Part shown: positions 13,582 to 20,424 of the stretch, one piece after another
Layout of the letters: every line of letters begins with the position of its first letter
How positions within the stretch are numbered: position 1 is the first letter of the stretch
NCBI GenBank assembly: GCA_049293335.1
Contig: JBATSO010000021.1
Location: 1 to 20,424 of the forward strand
DNA: 20,424 bases
Direction: 5' to 3'
DNA from: JAGXIT01 sp049293335
GTDB taxonomy: Bacteria; Patescibacteriota; Saccharimonadia; Saccharimonadales; UBA4665
Position numbers and translations under genes: made by a program
Notes under the pieces: model-generated
What the model was told of the DNA's origin: nothing
The model's database searches: none
Seen by the model: only the letters and a program-made list of their open reading frames with translations

Positions 13582-14574
13582 ATGAAACTGCTTGTTGTCT
13601 CGATTTGCAAAAACGAAGCCGCGACTATTACCGAACTCATCGCCCGCATTCCTAAAAAATATAAGGGTATCAGCAGCGTAGAAATTTGCGTGATAGACGA
13701 TGGTAGTACTGATGGCACGGCCGATGCGGCCAAAAAAGCAGGTGCAGTCGTGTACGGTGACGGCGCCAGCAAAGGCTTGGCTTTTCGGTTCCGTGAGGTA
13801 ATCAACATTGCCCTTGCACGTGGGGCCGACGTGCTTGTTAACATCGACGGCGACCTTCAGTTTATGCCCGAAGACATTCCCGCCATCATAGCACCCGTGG
13901 TGAGTGACGCAGCAGACTTTGTCGCCGCCGACCGTTTCACCAACCCAAAAACAGGCGCGCAGCACAGACCAAAAAATATGCCAGCAGGCAAGTACTACGG
14001 CAATAAGTTGGGCGCCCGCATTGTCAGCCATCTTTCGAAACACACTTTTAACGATGTAACCTGTGGCTTTCGTGCCTACAGCCGCAAAACGCTGTACGCC
14101 CTTAACCTCAACAGCACTCACACGTATACCCAGGAATCGTTCCAAATTATTGCAGCCAAACGCCTGCGTATTCAGACTATTCCGACTAACGTCACGTACT
14201 ACAAGGGTCGTAAGTCGCGCGTGGTAACGAGCATTGTAAAGTATATCGCCATCAGCACGCTCAATATTTTGCGGGCCTACCGCGATTTTGCCCCATTACG
14301 CTTTTTTTTCTCTGTTGGACTCATTCCATTTGCTGTTGGGCTGGTTGGAGTTGGCATCGCCAGTTGGCACTGGCTACAAACGGGTAGCATTTCGCCGTAC
14401 AAAGCCTTTGGCATGGGCGGACTGTACTTTTTAACGCTCGGCATCTTTTTTTGGGCACTTGGTTTAGTTGCCGATATGGTGGTTCGTTTGCAGGGAACGC
14501 AAGAAAAAATTTATGAAGACCTCAAACAGCTTCGCTACCCATCGGCCAAAAAGCCACCATCTTTAAAAAACTAA
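13582..14574 (+). CDS. Family 2 glycosyltransferase with C-terminal membrane helices (DPM1/GtrB-like)
   Basis: A 330-residue GT-A enzyme. The start reads MKLLVVSICKNEAATI, then VIDDGSTDGT (37-46) for the nucleotide and NIDGDLQ (87-93) with the metal-binding DGD motif. Two C-terminal membrane helices follow (about 235-258 and 275-300), like polyprenyl-phosphate sugar transferases that load a lipid carrier for use outside the membrane. The frame is open to 13459, but that 41-residue extension runs through the AT-rich promoter and is hydrophobic junk, so I chose ATG 13582. It ends overlapping the stop of the convergent GT-C-like gene by three bases (14571-14574), so the two genes share their ends. 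Confidence 0.85.
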   Translation: MKLLVVSICKNEAATITELIARIPKKYKGISSVEICVIDDGSTDGTADAAKKAGAVVYGDGASKGLAFRFREVINIALARGADVLVNIDGDLQFMPEDIPAIIAPVVSDAADFVAADRFTNPKTGAQHRPKNMPAGKYYGNKLGARIVSHLSKHTFNDVTCGFRAYSRKTLYALNLNSTHTYTQESFQIIAAKRLRIQTIPTNVTYYKGRKSRVVTSIVKYIAISTLNILRAYRDFAPLRFFFSVGLIPFAVGLVGVGIASWHWLQTGSISPYKAFGMGGLYFLTLGIFFWALGLVADMVVRLQGTQEKIYEDLKQLRYPSAKKPPSLKN

Positions 14575-16085
14575 CGCCAAGTTATTGGCCAAACAATACT
14601 ACGCACCACCCGAGTTGTCGGTACGGCTTTGGGCCACTGCCACGAGTCGTTTGAACGAATAATATACGGTGCTATGCCGCCGCCATACAGCGTCGCCACA
14701 AACAAAACTGCAAACACCACAGATTGATAACTTTTAGTGTGCGCAAAAAAACGCTTGGGCAGAGAACGAACGGCCACGTACACACCGTAGGCCATGAGCG
14801 GCAACAATGGCAAAATATACCGCCCATGTATGGCCACGGGTACGCCTGTTTGCACATAGGCGCTCAGGTTTTTTGCAAATAAAAAGGCAATGTAAGCCAC
14901 CACAATACTTAGCAGTAGTCGTGTTTCGACGCCTTTTGAAATAATGGCTCGGAGTCGAAAAGTAACCAGTGCTATGCTAATAATCGCAATCATATAGCCC
15001 GTTATATACGCCGAAGGGAGCGGTGCGCCAGGCGCATAGCCAACCTCGCGCGGGCCAACCGTAAAATACAGCTCCCGTATCATCTGTGTAAACCAGTTGT
15101 AAGGGTACATGGCCAGGTCTTTATGGTCGATAAATGACTTTAGGTTACGCTCTTTGAAGCCTGCATCGCGCCCATATGGGTCAAATTCGAGACATTCGGT
15201 TACACTTAAAACTTTATCGCAATCTGGCGTTAAGCTATTGTAGCGCACAAGATTCATGCCGTAACGCTGCAAGAAAAACACACTGGTTAGCAATAATACA
15301 CCAACAGCTAGTAGCCCCAAACTAGTCTTCGATTGTTTACGCCATTGCTGCGCTACCCCCCGCCAGTCAAGCTGCCGCCGATACACACGAACAACAACAA
15401 GCCATACTATATACACACCCGCTCCAAAAATAATCGGAGCAAAGGCGTACTTGACCTGGAGCGTTACCAGACAAATAGCCGCCGTCCACGCAGCGCGGGC
15501 AAGCGAAACCGTACCGTGTTTATCAAGGCTTTGCACAAACCGTACCAGCGGTAACATCGCCAACCCACAGCAGGTAAAGAACAGTGCATCGTAGGTTAGT
15601 TGGCCCGCCAAAAAGGTAGTTACAGGTATAAACATAATGAACACAAGCGCCGCCTGCGCCGCACCACGAGTCATACCAAGGGCGCGTAACACACGCCGAA
15701 ACACGTAAAACCCTGCCACCACAATCGCTACGTCTATAAGACGCAGTGCAATGATTTGCGCTGTTTGGTTGCTAATAAATACATCTAGCACACGGTACGG
15801 AAAGCTCATAAGGTAATGGTACAGATACGAGCCATCAGTAGTAATTGCTCCAAAATGAGCGGGGCCAGTTGGGTGCACAATGTGCCACGGCAGCCATGTT
15901 TTGGCGTACAGTTGAATTGTACCTAGGTGATAATATTCATCGAACGCCATCGAATAACGACCGACTAACGCAATAAACCCTGCTTGCAGGGCAAACACTA
16001 GCACGCTCATCCTCCAAAACCAGTCAGCAGCAAAGCCGCGGGCGAGGCTAACGTGGAAATGTTTTAACGAAATTTTTTTTGGCAT
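14571..16085 (-). CDS. Polytopic GT-C-like membrane glycosyltransferase (ArnT/DUF2142-like)
   Basis: A 504-residue membrane protein with about 11-12 helices. The first extracellular loop, YSMAFDEYYHLG (near residues 44-55), has the acidic-His motif typical of GT-C enzymes that use a lipid-phosphate sugar donor. A large outside loop (about 270-340) holds Cys residues and Tyr/Pro-rich segments. The late HGRYILPLLPLM is a strand-turn found in such proteins. The pairing with a DPM1-like GT2, which makes lipid-linked donors, supports transfer of a sugar to a surface acceptor. A TATACT box 10 bases before the ATG implies a leader of only a few bases. The exact acceptor is unknown. Confidence 0.75.
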   Translation of the reverse strand: MPKKISLKHFHVSLARGFAADWFWRMSVLVFALQAGFIALVGRYSMAFDEYYHLGTIQLYAKTWLPWHIVHPTGPAHFGAITTDGSYLYHYLMSFPYRVLDVFISNQTAQIIALRLIDVAIVVAGFYVFRRVLRALGMTRGAAQAALVFIMFIPVTTFLAGQLTYDALFFTCCGLAMLPLVRFVQSLDKHGTVSLARAAWTAAICLVTLQVKYAFAPIIFGAGVYIVWLVVVRVYRRQLDWRGVAQQWRKQSKTSLGLLAVGVLLLTSVFFLQRYGMNLVRYNSLTPDCDKVLSVTECLEFDPYGRDAGFKERNLKSFIDHKDLAMYPYNWFTQMIRELYFTVGPREVGYAPGAPLPSAYITGYMIAIISIALVTFRLRAIISKGVETRLLLSIVVAYIAFLFAKNLSAYVQTGVPVAIHGRYILPLLPLMAYGVYVAVRSLPKRFFAHTKSYQSVVFAVLFVATLYGGGIAPYIIRSNDSWQWPKAVPTTRVVRSIVWPITWR

Positions 16086-16095
16086 ACTGCCAGGT

Positions 16096-16101
16096 AGTAT
16101 A
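16096..16101 (-). promoter_or_regulatory. -10 box (TATACT) ten bases before the GT-C-like start
   Basis: On the minus strand TATACT ends 10 bases before the ATG, giving a predicted transcript start only about 4 bases upstream of it. A facing candidate (CTGCCA, 17 bases, TATGCT at 16110-16115) may serve the flippase gene at 16132. Confidence 0.4.
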
Positions 16102-16131
16102 CCGTATTTTATGCTGTGCTAAGATAAGGCT

Positions 16132-17040
16132 ATGAAAAAACCGCCGCTAAAAACAATGGCGTTCGCACTTATTTTAGTGACCACACTAACGCTTTTTGTC
16201 GTTTACCTGCGCCGCCACCCAAGCTACCTGACGCAACTTACTCACATTCGACCAATCTGGTTAGTGGGTATTGTGGCCGCAAATTTTGCAACTATTATTT
16301 TTTTAACAGCGCTCAGCCAAGTTTTGATTAAAATTGCCGGCAAGCAGCTTGCACCGACCGAAAACTTTCTACTGACTATTTATTCTTCAATTGCCAATTT
16401 TTTTGGGCCACTACAAAGTGGACCAGGCGTGCGGGCCGCCTACTTAAAAACCAAACTAAAACTGCCTTTACGGCGCTATTTTATACTGACACTCCTGGCA
16501 TATGCAGTCTTTGCAGTGGTCAGCGCCTTTTGTTTACTGGTGGGCACGCGGCCATGGTGGCAAACGCTGCTCGCGACAGGTGGGGCAGGGCTGGTAAGCT
16601 ACATAGTCATACAGCTTGCGACCACACGCTCTCGGGGCGACCTGCAAACATTTTTATTTACTCGTAAGTTACTTATCAGTTTGGTTGCGTTAACCATTTT
16701 TCAAGTTTTATGTATTGCGCTGCGTTATTACTGCACACTTCGGGCCACTGGAGCAGAGGTGTCGTTGGGGCAAGCCTTGTCATATGCGGGCGCCGCCAAT
16801 TTTGCACTATTTGTGTCTATTACTCCCGATGGTATTGGCATAAGAGAAGGCTTTTTATTGTTTTCGCAGCAGGTCCACCAGGTTTCAACCCAACACATTG
16901 TGCAGGCAAACATAATTGACCGCGCTAGCTACGTTTTGTTTTTAGGCCTGCTTTTTATAATCGCGCTTAGCCTGCACGCAAAAAAGCGGTTTACAGCCCA
17001 TCAACCAGCGGTCGAACCAAGCGAGCGAGCGCCGCAATAG
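16132..17040 (+). CDS. Flippase-like membrane protein (LPG synthase TM/UPF0104 family)
   Basis: A 302-residue protein with about 7-8 membrane helices, of the lysylphosphatidylglycerol-synthase transmembrane/flippase-like family. Landmarks are NFFGPLQSGPGVRAAYLK (about residues 89-106), SITPDGIGIREGFLLFSQ and the late IIDRASYVLF. Members are found with polysaccharide and lipid-linked glycan genes, and are thought to move or use lipid-linked precursors. It sits in a block with a DPM1-like GT2, a GT-C-like enzyme and a GT4-like transferase. Divergent from the GT-C gene, and its 3' end overlaps the GT4-like gene by 50 bases in the opposite strand. AAGG lies only two bases before the ATG, so initiation may not depend on it. 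Confidence 0.8.
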   Translation: MKKPPLKTMAFALILVTTLTLFVVYLRRHPSYLTQLTHIRPIWLVGIVAANFATIIFLTALSQVLIKIAGKQLAPTENFLLTIYSSIANFFGPLQSGPGVRAAYLKTKLKLPLRRYFILTLLAYAVFAVVSAFCLLVGTRPWWQTLLATGGAGLVSYIVIQLATTRSRGDLQTFLFTRKLLISLVALTIFQVLCIALRYYCTLRATGAEVSLGQALSYAGAANFALFVSITPDGIGIREGFLLFSQQVHQVSTQHIVQANIIDRASYVLFLGLLFIIALSLHAKKRFTAHQPAVEPSERAPQ

Positions 17041-18070
17041 AAAATTCTTTGTCGTACAGTTGACGACCCGCCGCCGCGATCTTTGGTAGTTCATCTTGGT
17101 GGCTCAGGGCCCAACGGATTTTTTCGGTCAAGGCAGCCGCCTCTTTTTGCGGAACTTTTAGGCAGTTTACGTGGTCTATAAAAAATTGATTGGTTGCAAG
17201 GCCGTCGCCCACCACGGTCACAACTTGGCTGGCTAAACTTTGGTACGCCTTACCCGTAATAACATTTTTGGCTTGGCGCGTTCCCCCAAACGGACCACCC
17301 AACGAAAGCTGCGAACCAGCCATGGTACGAGCCAATTCTTTCAATGGCAGCCAACTTTCGTAACGAATATTCGCACCTTGTTTTTGGGCAACACTTACCG
17401 CATGTTTCATAGCCAGCTTTCCGCCCACTAAAACAAATTGCACGGGGTCATTTTGTAAACTTACGGCTGCATCGAGTACATACGTAATACCGTGAAGCGG
17501 CTGCATATTGCTACTGTAATAAAACACTTGAAAAGGTTCAGCTTTTTTTATGCTGCTGGGTTTAAAAACCGCTTCATCGGCACTAACGGGTATGGCCACA
17601 TATTTACGAATATTATTTTTAGAAAATTTTGCACTTAGTTCGGCGTGCGGCTGAGTATCGGCTAACACAACCGCGCAGCGGCGCAGGCAAAAATTGTAAA
17701 GCGGCTCGCCCATACGAGCGACCCAATGTTTTATAAGTATAGCCAGCGAACGCTGATGTTTTTCGTGGCGCGCATAGGCCCCTGGCACAATAAACTCATC
17801 AAACCACAGCGGCGTTCGACCCGCCAAAAGTAGCAACATGGGTAGTATTTCTTGCCCTCGAAAAGTCAGTAGGGCGGCATCGAGTGTATGCTGACGCTTC
17901 AAACGCCAAAACTTCCAGATAACTTCTGGATACCGGGCCAAACCTTTGTGTTTGTTTTTTATTTCATACACCTCAACATCGGGCTGAGCCCGAAAAGCCG
18001 CCCGCAGCGTTACGGCGCGTACATAGTTTGGTTGATAGTAACAGGTTACAATAGCAATCTTTTTCTTCAT
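16991..18070 (-). CDS. Family 4-like glycosyltransferase
   Basis: A 359-residue GT-B-type transferase. It begins MKKKIAIVTCYYQPNYVRA, the N-terminal Rossmann strand. A second domain begins near FQVFYYSSNMQPLHGITYVLDA with the GT4-like HG loop, followed by VQFVLVGG, GANIRYESWLP and a donor-loop equivalent GTRQAKNVITGKAYQSLAS. The final helices pack back as usual. The donor is probably a nucleotide sugar. The frame is open to a GTG at 18112, but a TGCTATAGT promoter sits between that codon and ATG 18070, so 18070 is preferred; it would make the mRNA leaderless. The last 50 bases overlap the flippase gene tail to tail. Confidence 0.78.
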   Translation of the reverse strand: MKKKIAIVTCYYQPNYVRAVTLRAAFRAQPDVEVYEIKNKHKGLARYPEVIWKFWRLKRQHTLDAALLTFRGQEILPMLLLLAGRTPLWFDEFIVPGAYARHEKHQRSLAILIKHWVARMGEPLYNFCLRRCAVVLADTQPHAELSAKFSKNNIRKYVAIPVSADEAVFKPSSIKKAEPFQVFYYSSNMQPLHGITYVLDAAVSLQNDPVQFVLVGGKLAMKHAVSVAQKQGANIRYESWLPLKELARTMAGSQLSLGGPFGGTRQAKNVITGKAYQSLASQVVTVVGDGLATNQFFIDHVNCLKVPQKEAAALTEKIRWALSHQDELPKIAAAGRQLYDKEFSIAALARLVRPLVDGL

Positions 18071-18076
18071 ATCCAC

Positions 18077-18085
18077 ACTATAGCA
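18077..18085 (-). promoter_or_regulatory. Extended -10 TGCTATAGT giving a probable leaderless transcript
   Basis: The box ends six bases before the ATG at 18070 (minus strand), so the expected transcript start is the A of the start codon. No ribosome binding site can fit. It is identical to the box at 10299-10307. Confidence 0.5.
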
Positions 18086-18112
18086 GATATTTTCATGCCG
18101 CTTGGTATACAC

Positions 18113-18118
18113 TATAGA
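18113..18118 (+). promoter_or_regulatory. -10 box (TATAGA) of the MarP-like gene, probable leaderless start
   Basis: TATAGA ends seven bases before the ATG at 18126, so transcription would begin at or next to the start codon. A partial -35, TTTTCA (18090-18095), lies 17 bases upstream. Confidence 0.4.
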
Positions 18119-18125
18119 TTGAACT

Positions 18126-19298
18126 ATGCATATTGTTTTTATCGATGTTTTTATTGTGTTTTTAGTGGTGGGAGCAATGCTGCGCGGTTTTCAAATTGGT
18201 TTTACGCGCCAGTTTTTTTCCACGACAGGCTTTCTACTTGGGCTGTACCCAGGCACGTTGCTTTCGAGCTTTATCATGAGGCAAGTGGCAGGGCCTGCAA
18301 AACCCCTGGTGGGACTAGCCAGTTTGCTGCTAGTGTGTTTTGCGCTGATGACAGTTGGGGAAATCGCCGCGCTACGCATAAAATATGGGGTGAAAAACAA
18401 ATATATTCAGGCCATCGACAACGCCTTCGGCAGCGCTATGTCAACAACCACCCTTTTACTCGGCATATGGCTGACGGGCAGCTTGCTGACGCTCGCGCCA
18501 ACTAACCCATTCCAAAACCAACTGAATGAATCACGTATTTTTGGTTCGCTTAACCAAACCATGCCACCAGCTACGCGAATACTAAGCGCACTCAATACCC
18601 TAATAGACCCAAACCAGTCTCCGCAGGTTTTTGCAGGCCGAGAACCATCGCCCGAAGCATCGTACCCGCTGCCCAGCCCTACTAATTACACTGCAATGCT
18701 CGAGGCAGTCAAGCCCTCGGTAGTAAAAATTGAGGGCCTGGGCTGCGGAGGAATAATTGATGGTAGCGGCTTTGTATTCGCGCCCGAACGCGTTGTTACA
18801 AATGCTCACGTAATTGCAGGGGTTAAAAACCCTAAGGTCACCGACCAAGACGGTACCTACGGCACTTCCGTGGTTTTATTTGACCCATCTAACGACATTG
18901 CGGTCCTAAAAGTTCCCAAACTTGCTCGTCAGCCCTTACAGCTAGAGCCCAACCTCATAGAAGCAGGTACTGTCAGTTTTGCGCTAGGCTATCCAAAAGG
19001 TGGCACCTACACTGTTGCACCCACAGTGGTACTCAATCATTTCTTGGCACTTGGCCAGGACATATACGGCCGCCAACGTACCACTCGCTCGGTTTACGGC
19101 TTGCAGGGGTCGATAATAACAGGCAATTCGGGTGGGCCTGTCGTGAACACCGAGGGCAAGGTGATTGGCGTTGTATTCGCCACCAGCACCTCGTACAATA
19201 ATATTGGCTACGCCTTAACTATTAAGCAAGTCGACAGCCTTTTAACCCAAGCGCGAACAGCAACAAAACCCGTGCCCAATGGCCACTGTAGTCTGTAA
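18126..19298 (+). CDS. MarP-like serine protease (CvpA membrane domain plus trypsin-like domain)
   Basis: A 390-residue protein with four membrane helices (residues 4-120, CvpA-like) and a periplasm-side trypsin-like domain. The catalytic triad is visible: His228 in TNAHV, Asp257 in SNDIAVL and Ser335 in GNSGGPV. Cys207 (GLGCGG) and Cys388 (NGHCSL) lie where the Mycobacterium MarP disulfide (Cys214-Cys395) lies, so the fold and its redox control are probably kept. MarP protects cells against acid and oxidative stress by processing cell-wall enzymes. It is followed 11 bases later by VKOR, which could form that disulfide. A TATAGA box seven bases before the ATG suggests a leaderless mRNA. Confidence 0.88.
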   Translation: MHIVFIDVFIVFLVVGAMLRGFQIGFTRQFFSTTGFLLGLYPGTLLSSFIMRQVAGPAKPLVGLASLLLVCFALMTVGEIAALRIKYGVKNKYIQAIDNAFGSAMSTTTLLLGIWLTGSLLTLAPTNPFQNQLNESRIFGSLNQTMPPATRILSALNTLIDPNQSPQVFAGREPSPEASYPLPSPTNYTAMLEAVKPSVVKIEGLGCGGIIDGSGFVFAPERVVTNAHVIAGVKNPKVTDQDGTYGTSVVLFDPSNDIAVLKVPKLARQPLQLEPNLIEAGTVSFALGYPKGGTYTVAPTVVLNHFLALGQDIYGRQRTTRSVYGLQGSIITGNSGGPVVNTEGKVIGVVFATSTSYNNIGYALTIKQVDSLLTQARTATKPVPNGHCSL

Positions 19299-19309
19299 AG
19301 GAAGGTAGC

Positions 19310-20002
19310 ATGAAGCACACAAAGACTCCTCGGAAAAAACAAAGCGAAAACACGCAAGCTTCACGTTCGAATATTGAGGCAAATGGTCAATCTCACCCCA
19401 AACGTCTTAATTGGCTGGAGCGCCACGTGCCAAACCTCCTAATCGGCAGTGGTTTAGTTGGGCTGCTGGCTTCGTTTATGCTAGCGGTTGAAGAATTTCA
19501 CCACCTTAAGCACCCGACCGCACCGCTGAACTGCGACCTAAACCCTGTAGTAAGTTGTGGGCCCGCCATGGATGTGTGGCAGGGGCACGCCTTACTAGGC
19601 ATTCCCAATCAGTTTCTAGGTATTATAACCTTTACCGTTATGCTAACCATTGGTATGGCCCTGCTGGCGGGCGCAACATTTAAGCGCTGGTTTTGGCTCG
19701 GTTTGCAAGCAGGCATGTTTGCTGGTCTGGTTTTTGTGCACTGGTTTATTTACCAGAGCATTTACGTGCTACACCACCTGTGCCCGTACTGCATGGTGAC
19801 ATGGGTGGCGACCATTACTGGCTTTTGGTATATATTTTTGTATGGCCTTCGGGCGGAACATTTTAAACTACGCGGTAATTGGCGGCGAGCGAATCTTTTT
19901 GTGCAGCAACACCACGCCGATATTTTAGCGCTGTGGTTTATTACTATCATTGGGCTCATTTTGTACCATTTTTGGTACTACTGGAGCACGCTGCTCTCAT
20001 AG
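19310..20002 (+). CDS. Vitamin K epoxide reductase (VKOR) family disulfide-forming membrane protein
   Basis: A 230-residue VKOR-family protein with a charged 30-residue N-terminal tail and about five membrane helices. The loop cysteines are in LNCDLNPVVSCG (Cys75, Cys83) and the quinone-side pair in CPYC (Cys158, Cys161). Bacterial VKOR reoxidises a DsbA-like thioredoxin and passes electrons to quinone. No thioredoxin domain is fused, so the partner lies elsewhere. It starts 11 bases after the MarP-like stop with a strong AAGGAAGG ribosome site, so the two are one operon. Likely clients in this window include the MarP-like protease and the Cys-paired Ig and cytochrome-b5-like domains. Not itself truncated; the C-terminus ends in a membrane helix. 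Confidence 0.9.
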   Translation: MKHTKTPRKKQSENTQASRSNIEANGQSHPKRLNWLERHVPNLLIGSGLVGLLASFMLAVEEFHHLKHPTAPLNCDLNPVVSCGPAMDVWQGHALLGIPNQFLGIITFTVMLTIGMALLAGATFKRWFWLGLQAGMFAGLVFVHWFIYQSIYVLHHLCPYCMVTWVATITGFWYIFLYGLRAEHFKLRGNWRRANLFVQQHHADILALWFITIIGLILYHFWYYWSTLLS

Positions 20003-20034
20003 GCAAGTAGCGTTGTAGTCCTCTGATGCTTTCG

Positions 20035-20093
20035 GGATCTTGGATCTTGGATCTTGGATCTTGGAGCTTGGAGCTTGGAGCTTGGAGCTTGGA
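20035..20093 (+). repeat. Heptamer tandem array: four GGATCTT then four GGAGCTT units
   Basis: Eight perfect 7-base units in a row, with a clean switch of one base after the fourth unit (T to G at position 4), ending in a partial GGA. The array starts 32 bases after the VKOR stop. Confidence 0.95.
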
Positions 20094-20128
20094 AGCAGTG
20101 TAAACCTTTGGTTCAACTGGTGTGCATA

Positions 20129-20160
20129 GAGTCAAGAGACATGAGACATGAGACAAGAGT
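20129..20160 (+). repeat. Heptamer tandem array (GAGTCAA, GAGACAT, GAGACAT, GAGACAA)
   Basis: Four units in phase and a partial GAGT. The first unit is identical to the GAGTCAA units at 5472-5485. Confidence 0.8.
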
Positions 20161-20250
20161 GCGGCCGTAAGCCGCTCATAGTTGATGGTCGCTTTAGCGA
20201 CATAGCTAGTGGTGGCCATACGTAGGCTCCTGGCTCTAGATGTTGTCGGG

Positions 20251-20346
20251 TTTTACAACTTCCGTTAGGCGGCACGAGTTGTTTGACGAGTTAGTATGCT
20301 GCCAGTGGCAGTATGCTAAGGAGGAGTTCTCGTGTCGGTTGTAAAA
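20251..20346. other. Long nested inverted repeat (possible structured RNA or mobile-type dyad)
   Basis: Three nested arm pairs share nearly the same centre. TTTTACAAC (20251-20259) pairs with GTTGTAAAA (20338-20346), CACGAG (20273-20278) with CTCGTG (20329-20334), and TTAGTATGCTGCC (20291-20303) with GGCAGTATGCTAA (20307-20319) around AGT, the last with two G-U pairs as RNA. Confidence 0.6.
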
Positions 20347-20393
20347 ACGATCAATATCTGACCAAGAGCTGGAGTTGTGGCCTGGTTTTGGTT

Positions 20394-20423
20394 CCAAGGC
20401 CTTTTGGCAGCAAAAGGTCTTGG
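20394..20423 (+). other. Stable 12-bp stem at the window end
   Basis: CCAAGGCCTTTT (20394-20405) pairs with AAAAGGTCTTGG (20412-20423) around GGCAGC, with one G-U pair. What follows is outside the window, so terminator, leader and gene-internal stem cannot be told apart. Confidence 0.5.
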
Positions 20424-20424
20424 G

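Larger units (their letters stand above)
20003..20424. other. Non-coding, repeat- and hairpin-rich region to the window end
   Basis: No convincing gene is seen. In order it holds the heptamer array (20035-20093), a second heptamer array (20129-20160), a GCGGC/GCCGC stem (20161-20175), a GTCGC/GCGAC stem around TTTA (20188-20201), the long nested dyad (20251-20346) and a 12-bp stem (20394-20423). A GGAGGAG at 20320-20326 precedes a GTG at 20332, but that frame stops after nine codons (TGA 20359-20361). The next gene probably starts beyond the window. Confidence 0.6.

Noticed and set aside
20264..20270. GTTAGGC resembles the 3' core of an integron attC site
   Set aside because: No matching RYYYAAC core was found at a suitable distance upstream, and no integrase gene or cassette-like ORF lies nearby.
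20332..20361. GTG after GGAGGAG as the start of a new gene
   Set aside because: The frame ends after nine codons; the other frames to the window edge lack a clear start or recognisable protein.

Overview
The window looks like chromosomal DNA of a small-genome bacterium of the Patescibacteria/CPR, most likely a Saccharibacteria (TM7) relative. This is inferred from gene content: a MarP-like CvpA-protease next to a stand-alone VKOR, DUF4352 membrane proteins, Ig-like surface repeats ending in extracellular cytochrome-b5-like domains, a short RRM protein and surface-glycan genes. Base composition is near-balanced, intergenic gaps are short, and TGA is used as an ordinary stop, which argues against the code-25 lineages (Gracilibacteria, SR1). 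No rRNA, tRNA, CRISPR array or transposase was seen.

Layout. 1-197 is the 3' end of an alpha-amylase-type glycoside hydrolase. 217-957 (minus) is an unrecognised protein. 1081-2778 holds a cupin, an S51-like peptidase (ATGA-coupled) and an alpha/beta hydrolase. 3031-3960 is a CorA-family channel with an altered GMN motif. 4044-10249 is the most distinctive part: a ferric-reductase-like flavocytochrome, then a structured leader, then four membrane-anchored proteins in the order Ig/cytochrome-b5-like, DUF4352, seven-Ig/cytochrome-b5-like, DUF4352. 10319-11692 is a decaying patch with a frameshifted GNAT acetyltransferase, a 58-residue protein on the minus strand and a GIY-YIG gene with an in-frame TAA. 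11812-12248 is an RRM protein gene with a coupled leader ORF, a hairpin beside the ribosome binding site and a good terminator. 12353-18070 is a surface-glycan block: Gfo/Idh/MocA oxidoreductase, GT2, GT-C-like membrane protein, flippase-like protein and GT4-like transferase. 18126-20002 is the MarP-like protease and VKOR. 20003-20424 is non-coding, with heptamer tandem repeats and a long nested dyad.

How the genes may work together (inference). The flavocytochrome could pass electrons across the membrane, and the two Ig-tethered domains, each with conserved Cys and His residues, look like extracellular haem-binding tips carried on stalks of different length. Each is followed by a DUF4352 protein that could be its membrane partner. 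The Ig repeats, the b5-like tips and the MarP-like protease carry paired cysteines that would need extracytoplasmic disulfide formation, which the VKOR could supply.

The non-coding DNA is unusually patterned. Heptamer repeats occur at two or more intergenic sites, CATGTAAA dyads occur at two sites, and several genes have a strong -10 box so close to the start codon that their mRNAs may be leaderless.
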